Source: Diadema setosum
Lineage: Eukaryota; Echinodermata; Echinoidea; Diadematoida; Diadematidae
Assembly (NCBI RefSeq): GCF_964275005.1
Contig: NC_092703.1
Span: 1,849,001-1,913,000, forward strand
Reading direction: 5' to 3'
DNA length: 64,000 nucleotides
The notes under the pieces are model-generated. The model saw only the letters and a list, made by a program, of their open reading frames with translations. It was not told the DNA's origin and ran no database searches. The stretch's first letter is position 1. The number at the start of each line of letters is the position of its first letter. Made by a program: the position numbers and the translations under genes. This document shows positions 35,785 through 49,018 of this stretch, piece by piece.

Positions 35785-36156
35785 AGGTACTGTTACCCAT
35801 TGGGAGCAGTGGTTTTAAAAAAGGTTCGAGATATCACATTTATTTTTATGCATATGTGCAGGTCAGTTGTATCACGAAACATCCTACCATGTAAAATTTA
35901 ATTTGCAATAAAGCCTAAAATATAAGAAGATATCATTATTTTTCTCAATAAAACATGACTGCAGACGGTTTAGTCTAGAAACATTCTTATTATAATTTTT
36001 GTTCACATTAATTGTATATTTAACAATACTTAACATTAATTGTACTGATTCAGATTTTTACATTGGTTGTTTCTATCCATAACTGACATTTTAGAAATGT
36101 TTTGGAGCACCAAAGCTGGGTTTTGGTCGTATCTGCATATGGTAAACCATGCTTGT
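35785..36156. mobile_element. TTAA MITE, family 2, copy 2
   Basis: It is homologous along its length to 24323-24671: GGGAGCAGTG near the left end, then ATATGTGCAGGTCAGTTGTA, CATCCTACCAT, GACGGTTTAGTCTAGAAA and CATATGGTAAACCATGC at the right. The flanking TTAA has decayed to TCAA and GTAA, suggesting an older insertion than copy 1. Confidence 0.75.
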
Positions 36157-36842
36157 AATGTGTAAACACAATGGACAGAACTTGGAGGGAAGGGATTCTT
36201 GACGTGCTCTACAATGATCCCCATTCCTTTTTTACCATTGAAGCAAATCGGATGGGGTTTTCTTTAAGATGTGGGTAATAAGTTAGTTTCATACCCTGAA
36301 ATTTCATTTGGATTGATTCACTGTTTTAAAGTTATCGTTGCGGAGGGTCCAGTTGTAATTTTATGGGACATACGGTTCACATGTTCATACACTTTAGACT
36401 CTCTCGTATAGTTTCTTCAGCCGTGATGTCATAATAATACTTCACTAGCCAAAGACACCTTGTTTTGAAGCCAATTAAATGCTTTGGTCGGGAACATTAC
36501 ATCTCTACTTTTACATTACGTTGTAAGTTTTAAAGGAACATTGACCAATACTTGAATTAAACTATTAAGTTCATTCCTTCCATTTTTTCGTTTTTTTTTT
36601 AATCAAATACATTTGATTCTAAAAAGCATAATAATAATTAGATATCCTTCCCCGGTAGATAAAAACATGTCACTTTGGTAATCCTTATGTTTCTTTCTGG
36701 TTTGTTTCATGAAATAATGTTACAGGTAATTAGTTATTTGTTACGGGTTATTACTTTATTATGTTTATTTATTAGTTGTCAGGCACACTGCTTTACTTCA
36801 CAACAATGTTTTACGATTAATGAAATATCATGTTCTATACTT

Positions 36843-36918
36843 GAAGAGCTTATGCTTCCAAGAGGCGCTTAATCCATTGAAAAATGATGGATTCACGCCT
36901 TTTGGAAGCAAGCTCTTC
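36843..36918. repeat. 76-bp imperfect hairpin
   Basis: GAAGAGCTTATGCTTCCAAG pairs with CTTTTGGAAGCAAGCTCTTC around a short GAAAAAT loop. It lies 94 bases from a second, larger hairpin. Confidence 0.75.
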
Positions 36919-37011
36919 ACTTATTGCCTTATTCTGTTGGTTTGGCGCAATGAATACAATCTTATGAAATACTCTTGATGTGAAATAACGCACATTGACA
37001 TATATATATAA

Positions 37012-37125
37012 GAGATGACGAAGTAGAGTGGTAATGCATTTTGACAGTCCAACAGTGCTATTTATTCGGAATAAATAGCACTGTTGTACTGTCAAAACGC
37101 ATTACCACTCTACTTCGTCATCTTT
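37012..37125. repeat. Near-perfect 114-bp palindrome
   Basis: The left arm, beginning GATGACGAAGTAGAGTGGTA, and the right arm are reverse complements over about 55 bases with roughly two mismatches, and meet at TTATTCGGAATAA with essentially no loop. Such palindromes are usually the remnants of very short foldback transposons. Confidence 0.85.
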
Positions 37126-37162
37126 TCTATACTGGTACCAACACGTGGACTACAAGTATCAT

Positions 37163-37313
<151 letters not shown>

Positions 37314-37385
37314 ATTTCATTCAAGTGTTCAAAGACATAAGTACAGATGACGTTATTTACAACAACCAAAACACACAACACTACA

Positions 37386-37418
<33 letters not shown>

Positions 37419-37768
37419 CGTTAAGTAAATGATGGGATGTTGTCTTATATTTCGCGTTCTCCATATCATAAGGATATGGCAGGTTTGTAATTAAACTTTC
37501 AAAGTGGTATGCAAACTTTTTTTAATGAATTCATTTTATCACATCCTTGCTGTTTTGAGGTGCTCATTCTAGTTAGTATCCGTCAGGATACCGCATCCTT
37601 TGACATGTTTGAGTAAATACCTACTTTCTCAATCATACCTCAATTTAACATTACGATAGGCACTTTTTAATGATTAATCATAAATACAAATGTTGTAGAT
37701 GTGCACGTATGTACGTATTTATATCATATGTGTGTATATGGCTTGGTGTGTGCGTGAGGATGTGTGGG

Positions 37769-37805
<37 letters not shown>

Positions 37806-38088
37806 TAGACTTTTTCTCTTCTTCTTTTTTCTTCACTTGTACCACAAACAAGATACAACAGATTTTCCAAGAATTCTATTTTTTACTTTCTCTTGCACCT
37901 ATTTGACGCTGGACTATGAAAGCCGAATCACAAATCATGCGGTTCACACAGAGATTTTGCTCAATCTGTTATCATTGAGATAAAGTTTATTGTCTCGTCC
38001 ACAGTTTTCCTATTTTGAAGAAAGGGAAAGAGATACCTGATGGAAGACTGAGAATCAAGTCTCATGACAAACCTTCCAAGAACTACCA

Positions 38089-38617
38089 CACTGCAAAAAG
38101 TCCGGTGTTAAATAGTGAACACCGAGCTGGTGTTAAATTTTCGGTGCTCATTTATGGTGTTAAATTAACACCTCCGGGTGTCATTTCCAAATTTTAATCT
38201 GTTTTTTGAAGAGTTTCTTAGTAACTGCACTTCTTGTTGATATTTAATTTAAACAAGACGATCAAGAATTTTACATTAAGATACTAGATTTTTTTTAAAA
38301 TGTGAAAATAAATATACACCAAAATAACACCAGCTGGTGTGGTCTCTTATTGAAGCTGGACGGGTGTTAAACCATTGATATTAACACCAACAAATATCAA
38401 ATCAACAGTGTGGTGTCATGTTTGAATTAACACAAGTACAGTGTCAAAATAACGCCAGGTACAGTGTCAAATTAACACCACGAAGTGTCAGGTGAACACT
38501 TTTCAACACCATCACAGTTCATTTTTAACACCTGTGGGTGTGGTCCTTTATTGAAGTTTGATCGGTGTTAGATTTAACACCCGTGGTGTTAAATCTAACA
38601 CCGATGTTTTTACAGTG
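38089..38617. mobile_element. MITE with CACTG ends and GGTGTTAAAT internal repeats
   Basis: CACTGCAAAAAGTCCGGTGT at the left is matched in reverse at the right by CACTGTAAAAACATCGGTGT. Both sub-terminal regions contain repeated GGTGTTAAATTTAACACC-like palindromes. The 529-bp span has no coding frame. CA flanks both sides, possibly a 2-bp duplication. Elements of this layout are common in animals; the superfamily is not assigned. Confidence 0.8.
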
Positions 38618-39897
38618 CAGGACTCTAAACAGTGCCAAAAGCATTACAGGCACGTGTATGTTTCAAGTAATGAACATGTGATATAATCGTATGAGCAATG
38701 CATTTTGAATTCATAAGATTACTCTGAAACAGCGCGCAATGATTCAAAAGACAAAAGTCATCATACTAAACACAAAAATCGATCACCGATGTCCTAAAGA
38801 TATAAGATCATAACCTGCAGTGTAAGCTTAACGGACATTATTCTATTATTGATAATCTCTGCATTAAATCATTGTTCATGGTGATGAAGATAATAAGGAA
38901 AAGACAAGTCACACAACATTAGAATGTTTGTTGTAACCAGTAACCTGTTATGTATGTTAAAGTTATTGCACTTGCATACTGCAGAGGTGAAGTTCAGAAG
39001 ATGTTCTAAATAATCTTAAAGGCAAGCTGTAAAAAAAAAAGAAACATGGAAAAGGAAAAGAAAAGGTGAAAGAGCAATCTTTACTCACCACTATTACCAG
39101 CATTGCTACTTAAATAATGAACAAAATGTTAACTGCGATGTCTTTGATAAATGTTGCAAATCATTACAGTTAGCTGACAATATCATATATACGGATTTGA
39201 ACGTTGTTATTTCAATTCACCCCTTTTCCCTATCTTTATGCCAACAATAATAGTAAATAGACTCGAAGTCGAAAATTCATACATTCTTAATAGTAATGCT
39301 TTTCATATCAATCTAAACTTGTAATAAACCATGATACTGAACCCGTTTCATCTTGTATTTTTCCTATATAATCATATATATACATGCGTGCAGTGACCTG
39401 TTGGTGACATTAGCAGATGCCAACAGCATATAAGAGTTTCACTGCTATAAATGGGCTATGCGCCATTTTAATCATTTTCAGACTAAGTTCATCACCAAAG
39501 CAAAATGAAAGCTTCATCCTTATCATAAAACTGTTTCTCACTAGTAACATAAAGAGAGAAAAAAATTCGAACTATGATTCCAGATAGCCAAAGAATTTTT
39601 TAGTTTGTCCTGTTTTTCGCAGCCTAAATCACAAGTATCTCAATTTGACGAGCACTGAAGTTAGCTCGTTTTGCGATTAAGTTCTTCATAAAAATTTTAA
39701 TGGCGACGTTGTCTGAGGCAAAGTTCCGCGTGATTTGATCAGATGGACCAATAAGATGCAAAATGAAACAAAGTTTTCTTACGAGATCAGGAAGGAAAGA
39801 ATTTTGGACGAGCTTGTTTAAGTTTTCTTCTTTTTAACTCTTCCTTTTGTCTGTTCAGAATCGTTAAATGTATAACATAGATGTATCGTCATTCTCT
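38618..39897. other. Intergenic DNA including probable gene A 3' UTR
   Basis: No gene, element or clear minus-strand AATAAA was recognised. The stretch directly below 39898 is presumably the 3' UTR of protease gene A. Confidence 0.45.
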
Positions 39898-42800
39898 CTA
39901 GAAGAAAATAGGGTCAGCTAAAATCAGGAGTCGGTTGTTAGATGGCGGCGTAGCGGGCGTGTTTGCAAACATCAGCTTGCCTTCGACGCTGATTAAGTCG
40001 AGGATGTCGCTTATTGGCGTGTCAAAAGCTATCTCGTCCTTTGACAGGAGAATGGCCATTGCACCTGGTGTATAGCAGGTTGATATCAAAGGTAGCATGC
40101 ATTCAGTTTGTCAGTGACGTCACAATACAGTTGAGTATCAATAGATGATTCAAATCAAATCAAATCAATCAAATCCTGCCCCACCCATAGCCTGCTGTTT
40201 TCTCCCTTTCTTTATATTTCTCTGTCTCTCTTTGACACACACAAACACACACACACACATCCGTTACACATTAAGTCCTCTTGGTCATCATTGGTATTCA
40301 CTTGATAAAAACGCTATTCATGACAATAGTAGTTTGTACGACTGGATTGGATATGAGGAGAGATTGATGGGTATTGGACCTGGTTATCAATAGTTAATAA
40401 TAGTATTGCTACCATGAGGTGTGTAGTGATTTCAAATATTAGAGTGACGATGAGGGGGAAATGTACCACGAAAAAAGAAGTTACTTTCTCTAATGCAGAT
40501 GCAATAAATCAGCAAACAGACAATTTTTATTTGAATGGAAACTATAAACATTTGCGTGTCTTCAAGATTGCGTTCAACGAATAGTGGAAATAATTCTGTC
40601 AGATCATTCACTCCCATAACGCTCCATATAATCTGTTTGGGTGGTTTTTTTTGGGGGGGATGGGGTGGGTGGGGTGGGGGTAAGTGAAATGCTTATGATT
40701 TCAACATTGATCAATTATATCTCAACAATTCTTGAATGACCATATTGTCATGCACAAGGGAATTTTATTTCTGCATAAGGAAGAAAGGAGGCATTGATCA
40801 AAGTATATCAAGTGGCATCGTCATTGATCTGAATATTTAAAATTGTTCTGCAAATTTAGAGAGGGAATTTTAAACGAAATTAATAAGCACAGTGAAGAAA
40901 AAAAATATGTCTCACCAGCGACAGCGGGAGTGGAGAAGGACGTTCCCGATGCGATGGCGAAGGAGTCCTCACTGATTATATCGGCGAGGTCGACTCGGCG
41001 GCCCGGAGCAAAGATGTCCACGCACGGTCCGTAGTTCGAGAATCCCGCCCGCTCGTCAAAGAACGGACTGGCCGAGTTCACCCGGGAGAGACGGGAGGAG
41101 CCTACGGTAATGACCTGGTGTGAGAGAAAAACACGGTCGGTAAACGAACTCAAGTGTGACATCGTAATAGAGTTCTGTCTGTTGACACGCATTGCATCAT
41201 TCTTAAGAGTATTTTTGAGATCATAACTATGAAATATTTTACATTATATAAAATGACAGGTATAATTATTCTGGGAGTTTGACTATGCAGGGTAAGCAAC
41301 ATGTCTGATAAAAAAAAATATAATTTTTGTAACTGAGAATATGATGCTTATGATACAATAAATTGAATAAGTTTCAGTATCTTTCTTGCTCCATACATTG
41401 CACTTTGTGCTGCAATGAGGTACTGTAATTTCCAACAGTTATATCTTCTAACCCAAGTGTCTTGACCTGCAGACGGTCGTACCTAACTTCGAGGATATGC
41501 TGCTGGCTTCGATAATTCTATGGGGCGCCAAGTGTCGCACGGTAGATTTCGTGACGAAATGGCCATCTTGTCGACGAAATTACGGATTTCGTAATGAAAC
41601 CGACCGTGCGACACATGGCGCCCCATAGAACTTATCGAAATGAGCTCATCCTCGAGGTTAAGGATCATCGTCTGAACGTAGATAGTGATTGGGATAAGAA
41701 GTAAGAATATTTTTAAAACATAACAAATCACAGTGATCAAGGCTGATGAAATAGCAGCTTCACATTAGAATGTGTGATTGGGCAGAACAAAAGCAGAAAG
41801 CATGCATACATTCTACACTTAAGGTCCACAATAAATTCCACAATCTCTACGTGGCACTATATCAATCTATTATGTAAACTAAATACATAATGTAAAATCA
41901 TATAAATTGTGCGGAGTGTCCCTTTAACCTTTTGTGGGCTTTGAATACCGGATTGCACTTAAAACCCTTAGTACATTGCACACACTGTCCAAAGTCCCTG
42001 ACGCAGAAAGGGTTAATCATTAAGTCATTATTATCACCACAAGGTTTGCATCAGTGGCCCTTGCTACAACAGCGAACCATTATAGCGATCAAATCTCTTG
42101 CTTCTCAACTACAATCAGCTATAGGCCTATACTTACGAAATCATTCTTCGCCGGAGAGTACATGCAGGCATCGGCCGTGTTGGGCTGAGCACCTGTGTTA
42201 CCAGCGGCAACGACAAGCAAACAGCGGGTTTCAGTGTCCAGGTTTTCGAAGGCCTCGTCTATGGTAAGCGACATGGTCAACGATATCAACGAGTATGAGA
42301 CGATGCACTTCTCGTTCGGATTATTCGCCGCCCATTCAAAGACAGCATCGATGCCTGTATAATGTTTAGAGCAGATTGGAAAAACATTGCTATATCAACA
42401 GAGTACTGCCATAACTATCACTAGAGCATTGTCAGGTATGCTCCTGTGTTGTTGTTGTTGTTGTTGTTTTTGTTGTTGTCGTCGCTGTTGTTGTTGTTGT
42501 TGTTCTCTGGGTGAAGAGGGCCGCCATGAGTAAAAGACTTTGTCCATGGATGTATGCATTGGCCAGAACACAACGCCAAAATCTCATCACTGACTGATTG
42601 AGAGCCCATTGTGACGTCACAGTGCACTGTCCCAAATTTGACACAAGGTGGTCAGACGTATATGGAATTTTTAATTTCGCGCGGTCCCGAACTTTGATGG
42701 TCAAAAGCCAATCAACAGCGAAAGAAACAACAATGCCTACATAATGTTACACGATGACACCAGAACCACACACGACTGCTAAAAGCGAAGTTTACCCGAA

Positions 42801-45800
42801 GGACACACGAAGGAAATACGATGACTACACGAAGATTTTGCTACCTCTCTCTCACGGAGTTGCTGCTGGAGCGAGCCTCCTCCGGTATGATAACTGCCTG
42901 GCGCGCCTCGGCGGTCATACGATGGCTTACTCAGAGAAGATGCCATCACGAATGACCCGATGTTTTACTATCAGAGCTGAATTTGAGCACTTTTTTCATC
43001 TTGTGTTCATCTTTGCTCAATTTTGGGACAGTTTGACGCCTACATCATATCGCCACAGTGCTCGTGATGAAAGTGTGAAGAGGTCATTTTACATTATTTT
43101 ATCTTGAAGAGTTTTTACTTACCGGCTACGACATCATCTGCCGTTGCGATGCCTTGTTCGTTGGCCACGCGAATGCTCCTCAATGTTGCCTCCCGCGCGA
43201 TCCCGATGTTCTGGCCGATGGCGACACTCGCAACCCTGGTTCCGTGACCATTAGGATCATGTGGGTCTGCCGTGGGCTGAATTGAATACGGCGGCGAGAT
43301 GAATTTATGAATAATACATCATTTCAAATATCATTACAAATATCAGAGTGTTACACCTGGAGTTTTCTCATGTTTTTAAAGGCTGATCTTCTACGGACGG
43401 CTGATTTTCCGAGGAGCATCCATCTTGCTTTTCGGAAAAGCAGTACCTTTAAAAAAAAAAATATTGGTGACATCTAACCCACGTGCAACTGAAATGAGTT
43501 ATTTTCATTACATTTTCATTCCCTTTTCATCAACATATTCGAAGAAGGCATAACATTGTTGTGATGTTCTGCTCCAAGTTGACTTGAAATGTCTTGAAAT
43601 TACTCGTTTTCAGTTTTCACAAGGTTTTCCTCAATTTTGAAAGGGTTGGGTTTTTTCGTGTCGTTGTTGTGTATACTTACATCATTACCGACGAAATCAG
43701 CGAAAGACTCGGCTCTGTTACTGAACTCGTTTTGTTCACTAAACACACCTGTGTCGAGAACGAAGATGGTAACTCCGGCACCTCCCGCTGTAAATTAATG
43801 ATGCAAGTTATGAGAATGACAAAAATGACCACAAAAAAAAAAGAAAATCGTTATAATGATAATGATGATGAGTATGATAACAATAGCAATAATCTATTTC
43901 GTCAGTCGTTACTAATTTAACAAGTCGTTAACAAGTTTTTAGCAGCGTGTAATCATCAGTCATCCAAATTTGTACTTGCCAAGAACCATGAAAACATTAT
44001 TGCTTGCTTCACTTTAATAATTAGAATAGAATCTTTTCAGTGCCATTAACAAAGTGTTGTTGCTGAAACCACCGGAAAGACACCATTATCATCACCATGG
44101 TTTGGTACTCTTGCTACTTGGTTACTATGGTTACTATGACCAGAAGCTTACCCAAGTTAAAGGTGGCTCCATCGAGAGGGAGATCGACCTGGTCAACGCG
44201 ATCCTGGGAGTCCGTGGGGAGAGAAGGAAGCTGACTCGTCCGCTGGATGGAGTTCTGCTCGACCCTCAGACCGCCCTCAGCTACAATCTGTGAAGTCAGT
44301 ATTTGCGGCACGATTGATATGGATGCAGTCTGGAGAATTCACTTGATTTGAGTTGCTCCCGTCTCATCTGATCTCATTTGATTTCATTCGATTTAATTTG
44401 ATTTTATGAATAAATTTTTCTCCAAGTAAACATCTAAGTCTGGAGTAGTATACTACATTATGTACATGACTTAAAGAGTCAAATTCTTAGTATTTGCAAT
44501 AATGATTGTAGTTTATATCAGAACATGACAATTAAAATATTTGTGTACGTTACCCTCCTGGCGCAGGTTTCGTCAGCGTTGAGGGCGACAAGCGAGAGCA
44601 CACCGGTGACAGTTCTTTTGACTTTGGCAGTATGACATTCCGGGAATTCCCCGTTTGAGAGGTCACGGAGGAGAGAGTTCAATCTTCCGTTATTCTGCAG
44701 GGGGACAAAGTGTTGGAATATTTAAAAAACAAGAATAAGTGCATCATAATGGTTTGGCTAAAAAGGGGGACGCTTCAACTTCATTGTTTAACTTAACACT
44801 ACGCACGAAAGCACTGCGAATGGTTACTTACTGGATAGCAGTAAACAGATTTTGAAATCATGTCGACAAACAAACAAACAAACAAACACGTAACATTTGC
44901 ATACACGCGCACACACGAGAATACACTTTCTGAACACTCATCTACAAATGTATGGCTTCGGTGTCGTGGATAGCGTGCATCATTATCATCTCCAATGACA
45001 AACCTATTATGCTTATGGTCCATTCATTGGTTGTGAGTCACTCTGCATATTTTCTTTCTTTCTTTCTTTCTTTTAGAACCAGACTCTAATAGTCGGCGTC
45101 GCTTCGTGAGTTCCAGCTTGTTCCTAAGTTGCCGCGTCCAAATCATTTCTAATGATATCGTCATTGCCTGTTTACTTTCTTTCTATCTTTCATTCTTTAC
45201 TTGCTAACGAGGACTATGCTACAAAAATATCAGACTTACCGGCGCACTGATAAGGAACGATCCCGGAAGAGAGTCGTTGGAGAAGACAATGTCGTCAAAA
45301 TCATAGACAACCTCTCTGCTGTCGCTGCCACTGTCGCTGCCACTGTCGCTGCCACTGTCGCTGCCACTGTCGCTGCCACTGCTGCTGCTACCACTGCCAG
45401 AAGAGCTACTCTGGGCACTCCCACTGCTGGAGTGGTTTCCGTGCGTGACTTCCAACCTGCGAGGAAAATTTAAAAATAGTAATCACTGAACTGATGATAG
45501 ATAACTTTAAAGGGGATGGCTAGTAACTGATCAATGGGAATCAGTGGGAATGCTGGAGGATGATTGTTCCAATCCTTGTGGGATTCATTCAAGAGTACAT
45601 TATCTATTGTTGTGTGAAAATTATTTGCTTCAGAATGGTCTCATATTCAAGTATTAATGTGCAGCTTAACGTTTCCAGGTTAGCGTGCCTGATCAGTGAC
45701 GGGGCATTAATCTGCACATTACTTGAATATGAGACCATTCTGAAGCAAATAATTTTCACACAACAGTAGATATATAATGTACTCTTGAATGAATCCCACA

Positions 45801-46506
45801 AGGATTGGAACAATCATCCCTCAGCATTCCCACTGATTCCCATTGATCGGTTACTAGATATCCCCTTTAAACTTCATTAGCCATCGACTTTTTCGATTGA
45901 ATTGAAATCATGACTATAATGTCTTATTCATGAAATCATTTCAGAGGATTGTGTGCAGCTTTTTTGTTCTGAGGGAAGTTTCAACTATACAGATGCTTGA
46001 TTTTTTTCCCAAAAAAATGAAGTAAAATTTTTAAAACATATCGTGAGTGACTGAAGACTTCGCATTTGTGGATAGATGTGGATACTGGTCAAACTGTCAA
46101 CAAAACATTTCCTGCTAATAGCTGTGGATGCTTTGGGGGTAGAACCTAGTCCTTTTTTTAAGTTACCGGTACTCAAAAGACAGTGAACATGAATTTTACC
46201 GTGTAATACTTGAAGAAGAAAAAAAATGCTTTTCAGTTTAGAATACTTCATTCTTTCTTAGCGACCAACCCATATTCTAATGATGAAGTGATTTATTAGT
46301 GCAACTCAAAATCCATGTTAAAAAGAATGTTTTTACTTTAGGTGGTAATGATAAATAAGTTCAGCGATATTGCTTCCAAGTCATAAACTCAAATATGACT
46401 AACATTATAGCCAAACTGAATACGTGCTTCAGCATTATGGAATAGCAATACGTTACCACGAGAGGGAGGCAATAACGACGAAAGCTACAAAGATCAAACG
46501 ATTCAT
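39898..46506 (-). CDS. Secreted proteinase K-like serine protease (S8), gene A, nine exons
   Basis: Exons in reading order: 46506-46457, 45456-45240, 44694-44554, 44287-44152, 43787-43681, 43276-43123, 42354-42137, 41114-40916, 40064-39898. All introns are GT-AG and the joined frame is 462 residues. Exon 1 encodes MNRLIFVAFVVIASLSW, a signal peptide. Residues 26-64 are a Ser/Gly/Asp tract with five SGSD units. A propeptide follows to about 170 and includes VDQVDLPLDG at the domain junction. The catalytic set is Asp193 in FVLDTG, His228 in DPNGHGT, oxyanion Asn321 in AAGN and Ser400 in SGTSFSTP. The gene lies head-to-tail upstream of gene B with the same exon plan and intron phases, marking a tandem duplication. 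Repeats sit in introns 1, 6 and 7. Proteolysis in a secretory or extracellular setting is expected from the family; substrate is unknown. Confidence 0.95.
41484..41660. mobile_element. 177-bp foldback element (gene A intron 7)
   Basis: The left arm contains TTCTATGGGGCGCCAAGTGT and CGCACGG; the right arm contains the reverse complement, ending CCTCGAGGTTA. Pairing runs about 75 bases per side around a centre of ATTTCGTGACGAAAT and CGACGAAATTACG repeats. TTAA is present at the right edge only. Non-coding MITE-like element. Confidence 0.75.
42449..42505. repeat. (TTG)n microsatellite in gene A intron 6
   Basis: TTG units with a few TCG/CTG interruptions. Downstream, ACTGTCCCAAATTTG (about 42627) is nearly repeated in reverse at about 43017, so a degenerate inverted-repeat element may occupy 42610-43045, but this is weak. 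Confidence 0.7.
45319..45378 (-). repeat. 12-bp coding minisatellite, five units, in gene A exon 2
   Basis: Five exact tandem units of CTGTCGCTGCCA (plus strand) encode Ser-Gly-Ser-Asp repeats of the protease propeptide on the minus strand. A sixth, altered unit follows. The repeat keeps all three minus frames and their complements open, which explains overlapping spurious frames. Confidence 0.95.
45511..45866. mobile_element. 356-bp foldback element with TTAA target duplication (gene A intron 1)
   Basis: TTAA flanks both sides (45507-45510, 45867-45870). The ends are AGGGGATGGCTAGTAACTGA and its near reverse complement. The arms pair over about 150 bases through TCCAATCCTTGTGGGATTCA and GAATGGTCTCATATTCAAG, leaving a small centre near 45670-45710. 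It sits 54 bases upstream of exon 2's acceptor. Non-coding. Confidence 0.88.
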
Positions 46507-46582
46507 GATGATGGGCTGAGCGTGTCAGATCTTCTGGAAGACTTCTGATCTAATATGACACCTCATTAGCAGTTGCCCAACG

Positions 46583-46590
46583 CTTTTATA
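46583..46590 (-). promoter_or_regulatory. TATA box of protease gene A
   Basis: TATAAAAG on the minus strand lies 77-84 bases upstream of the gene A start codon. Transcription would begin near 46555-46560, leaving a 5' UTR of about 50 bases. Spacing and sequence fit a core promoter; function is inferred. Confidence 0.6.
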
Positions 46591-46599
46591 CTTTGTCCC

Positions 46600-48950
46600 C
46601 TCTCAAGTATTGCTTCGATTGCTATATACGGCAATAACTAAACTAATAAAATGAGTATATTGTGCATGAATGACCCGACAAACAAACATTGACGTTGAAT
46701 AGCGATATTTGGCAAAGCATTGTGTACTTAATCTCGGATATGTCCGTCACGTACAATGCAGTAGCAGAAGACTATAATAAGTGTCATATTCAAATGGGGA
46801 TGAAAAAAGATAGTTTTGTCCACTAAATGTACACAAAGAGATTGAATAAATACGTGATTGGTACAATGTGACGCTGTACTGCAATCGAATTCGCATACAC
46901 GCAAGAAAATGCATAACGCTTCATGTTTGCCTTGGTGTATCTCCCGCTACCCATAAAGCTATTGCCGTCCACTTTTTCCTAAAGATGCCCTTGTAGTCTA
47001 CAGAGAACCTCCTTTTCATTCAGAAAGATTTTGTTTCAACTGCCTGAAGCACAAACATCAACATGTATATCAGTTATATATATCACGTGCATGAAACACT
47101 TGTTTCATCACGTATTCCGGCAGATTATATAGCTCTTAGGAATGACAAAGCAGAATACAAACACGTTGTATCACACTCTCTATCTCTCACTCTCTGTTCC
47201 TTTTCTGCTCTGCTCTTAGAACTTATTAAAAACTAGTAAGAATGAAATATAAATGAAATGCAAAAAGTCTTCATTCTTAATACCATGCGGCAAGTCAATG
47301 ATAGAATGTCTCGAGGATAACTTATCCTTTTCAAGTATTGTATGACAGGTGTAAAATTATTACATAAATAACATAGTGTGACCTATTTACAAAGCAAACT
47401 TTATATAGCTTGTGTCCAAAATAGAAAATGATTATCTCATTTATAGTTGAAAGAGATAACGCAGAGAAATTTGAGACGAAAACGAAACAAAACAATAGGG
47501 AATGATTAACGATGAAACTTATTCTTATTACAGGGGCTTTCTACCTAGACGGACACGAAGGACGGTATGCACTGAGAAATACAAACACTGGAACGATACC
47601 ATAAAGCATAAAGAAAAGGGAAAAGTGGAGGAACAAAAGGATATAAAAAGGTACTTGACTAGAGGGAGATCAGAAAACATTGTGCTATATATCGTTCACA
47701 AATAAAAAGTTTCCCGAAGTATCGTATAGTTATAACGCTAATTCTTTTATTTACTCGAAGGTTTTAATTAGCCTTGTGGTTCTGTTAAGCTCAAATTTTG
47801 CAATCGACAGTAGTTAGGCCCTAAGAATTCGGAAGTTATACTCAATAGGAAGTAGCATTCCTGTTACAGGCAAGTGCAAGTAAAATCATCACTTTGAAAG
47901 TTTTGAGAGTTGTAAAAACAAAAAACAACTTCCCATGCATACGACTGAGAAATATAATCTTATATCATGTAAGTTTGCAATATACTGTCACGCAAATACT
48001 AGCATTAAGAACGTGCATGTGGAAGTTGTGATTTATACAGGAGTGTGTGTACACAATATGTGGCCATGCAGATGACGACCACAAATGTCTTGGAAAGCCT
48101 TTCATCAGTATATAGAAAAGATGAGTAACATTATGGCAGCAATAATCACGAGCAAGAGATCCGGTTTTGAAAGGTTACTGTTTCCGGGTTTATTCGTTTG
48201 GTATGTTTTCTTCCGTCAAGAGGCAAAAATCTTACACAAGTAAAGTTTTACTATGTTAAGAGTGTCTTCATTCAACAACTCAGCAGATTCAAGTGTGTCA
48301 GAACACGTGACTTTTCAATTCACAATCATGATGCCCACAACTTGATGAATGCATATATCTTCTTTTTTTTTTTGCGTCAAAAGTGTCAATGATAAATCTT
48401 TTTCTGGTCCCATTAAACTTGTAAATATAGATTCTGGTGGCGTGAATTTTGTTTAAAGAATTTATTATTCAATGTTCAGACTTGCGAGACATAATTATGT
48501 TTAAGCGCCAGATGGCAAAAGCAAACATATGCGACTGTAAAAATCACGTTTTCATAGCAAAGAAGATAGGTGCTGTTTTAGTCGACAGATCGTTGCAAAG
48601 AGCTGCAATTCTTTTCAATTAATGATATATCCTTGTGTGACCATACGTACCTTGCCAAATATTTAGCTGCCATAAAAAGGGTTATAATTCTTCTAAAACA
48701 AAGACAAAAAGTCATAACGTCAAAGCAAATATCCTGTTCGTAAACGCATAAAAGGCCTAAGAATTCTGAGAGGGATTTCAGAGTGTGTCATTTTTCTCCT
48801 TTGGCAAAATCTTTTTTCCTTACAGTCATCATTCGGTGAGTATCAACAATCACAATTATTATAACTTAATATCATTTCACTATACATAAACATACATATA
48901 CTTATAAATGTGAATAGATTAATGTATGTATGTTTTTATGTATAAGTATG

Positions 48951-49018
<68 letters not shown>

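Noticed and set aside
42754-43107. 117-codon plus-strand frame inside gene A intron 6
   Set aside because: It lies in an intron on the opposite strand, partly in a possible inverted-repeat element, and has no domain features.
45201-45473. Plus-strand frame with repeated AATV residues
   Set aside because: It is the antisense of gene A exon 2; the 12-bp repeat is stop-free in several frames, and splice sites and homology support the minus strand.
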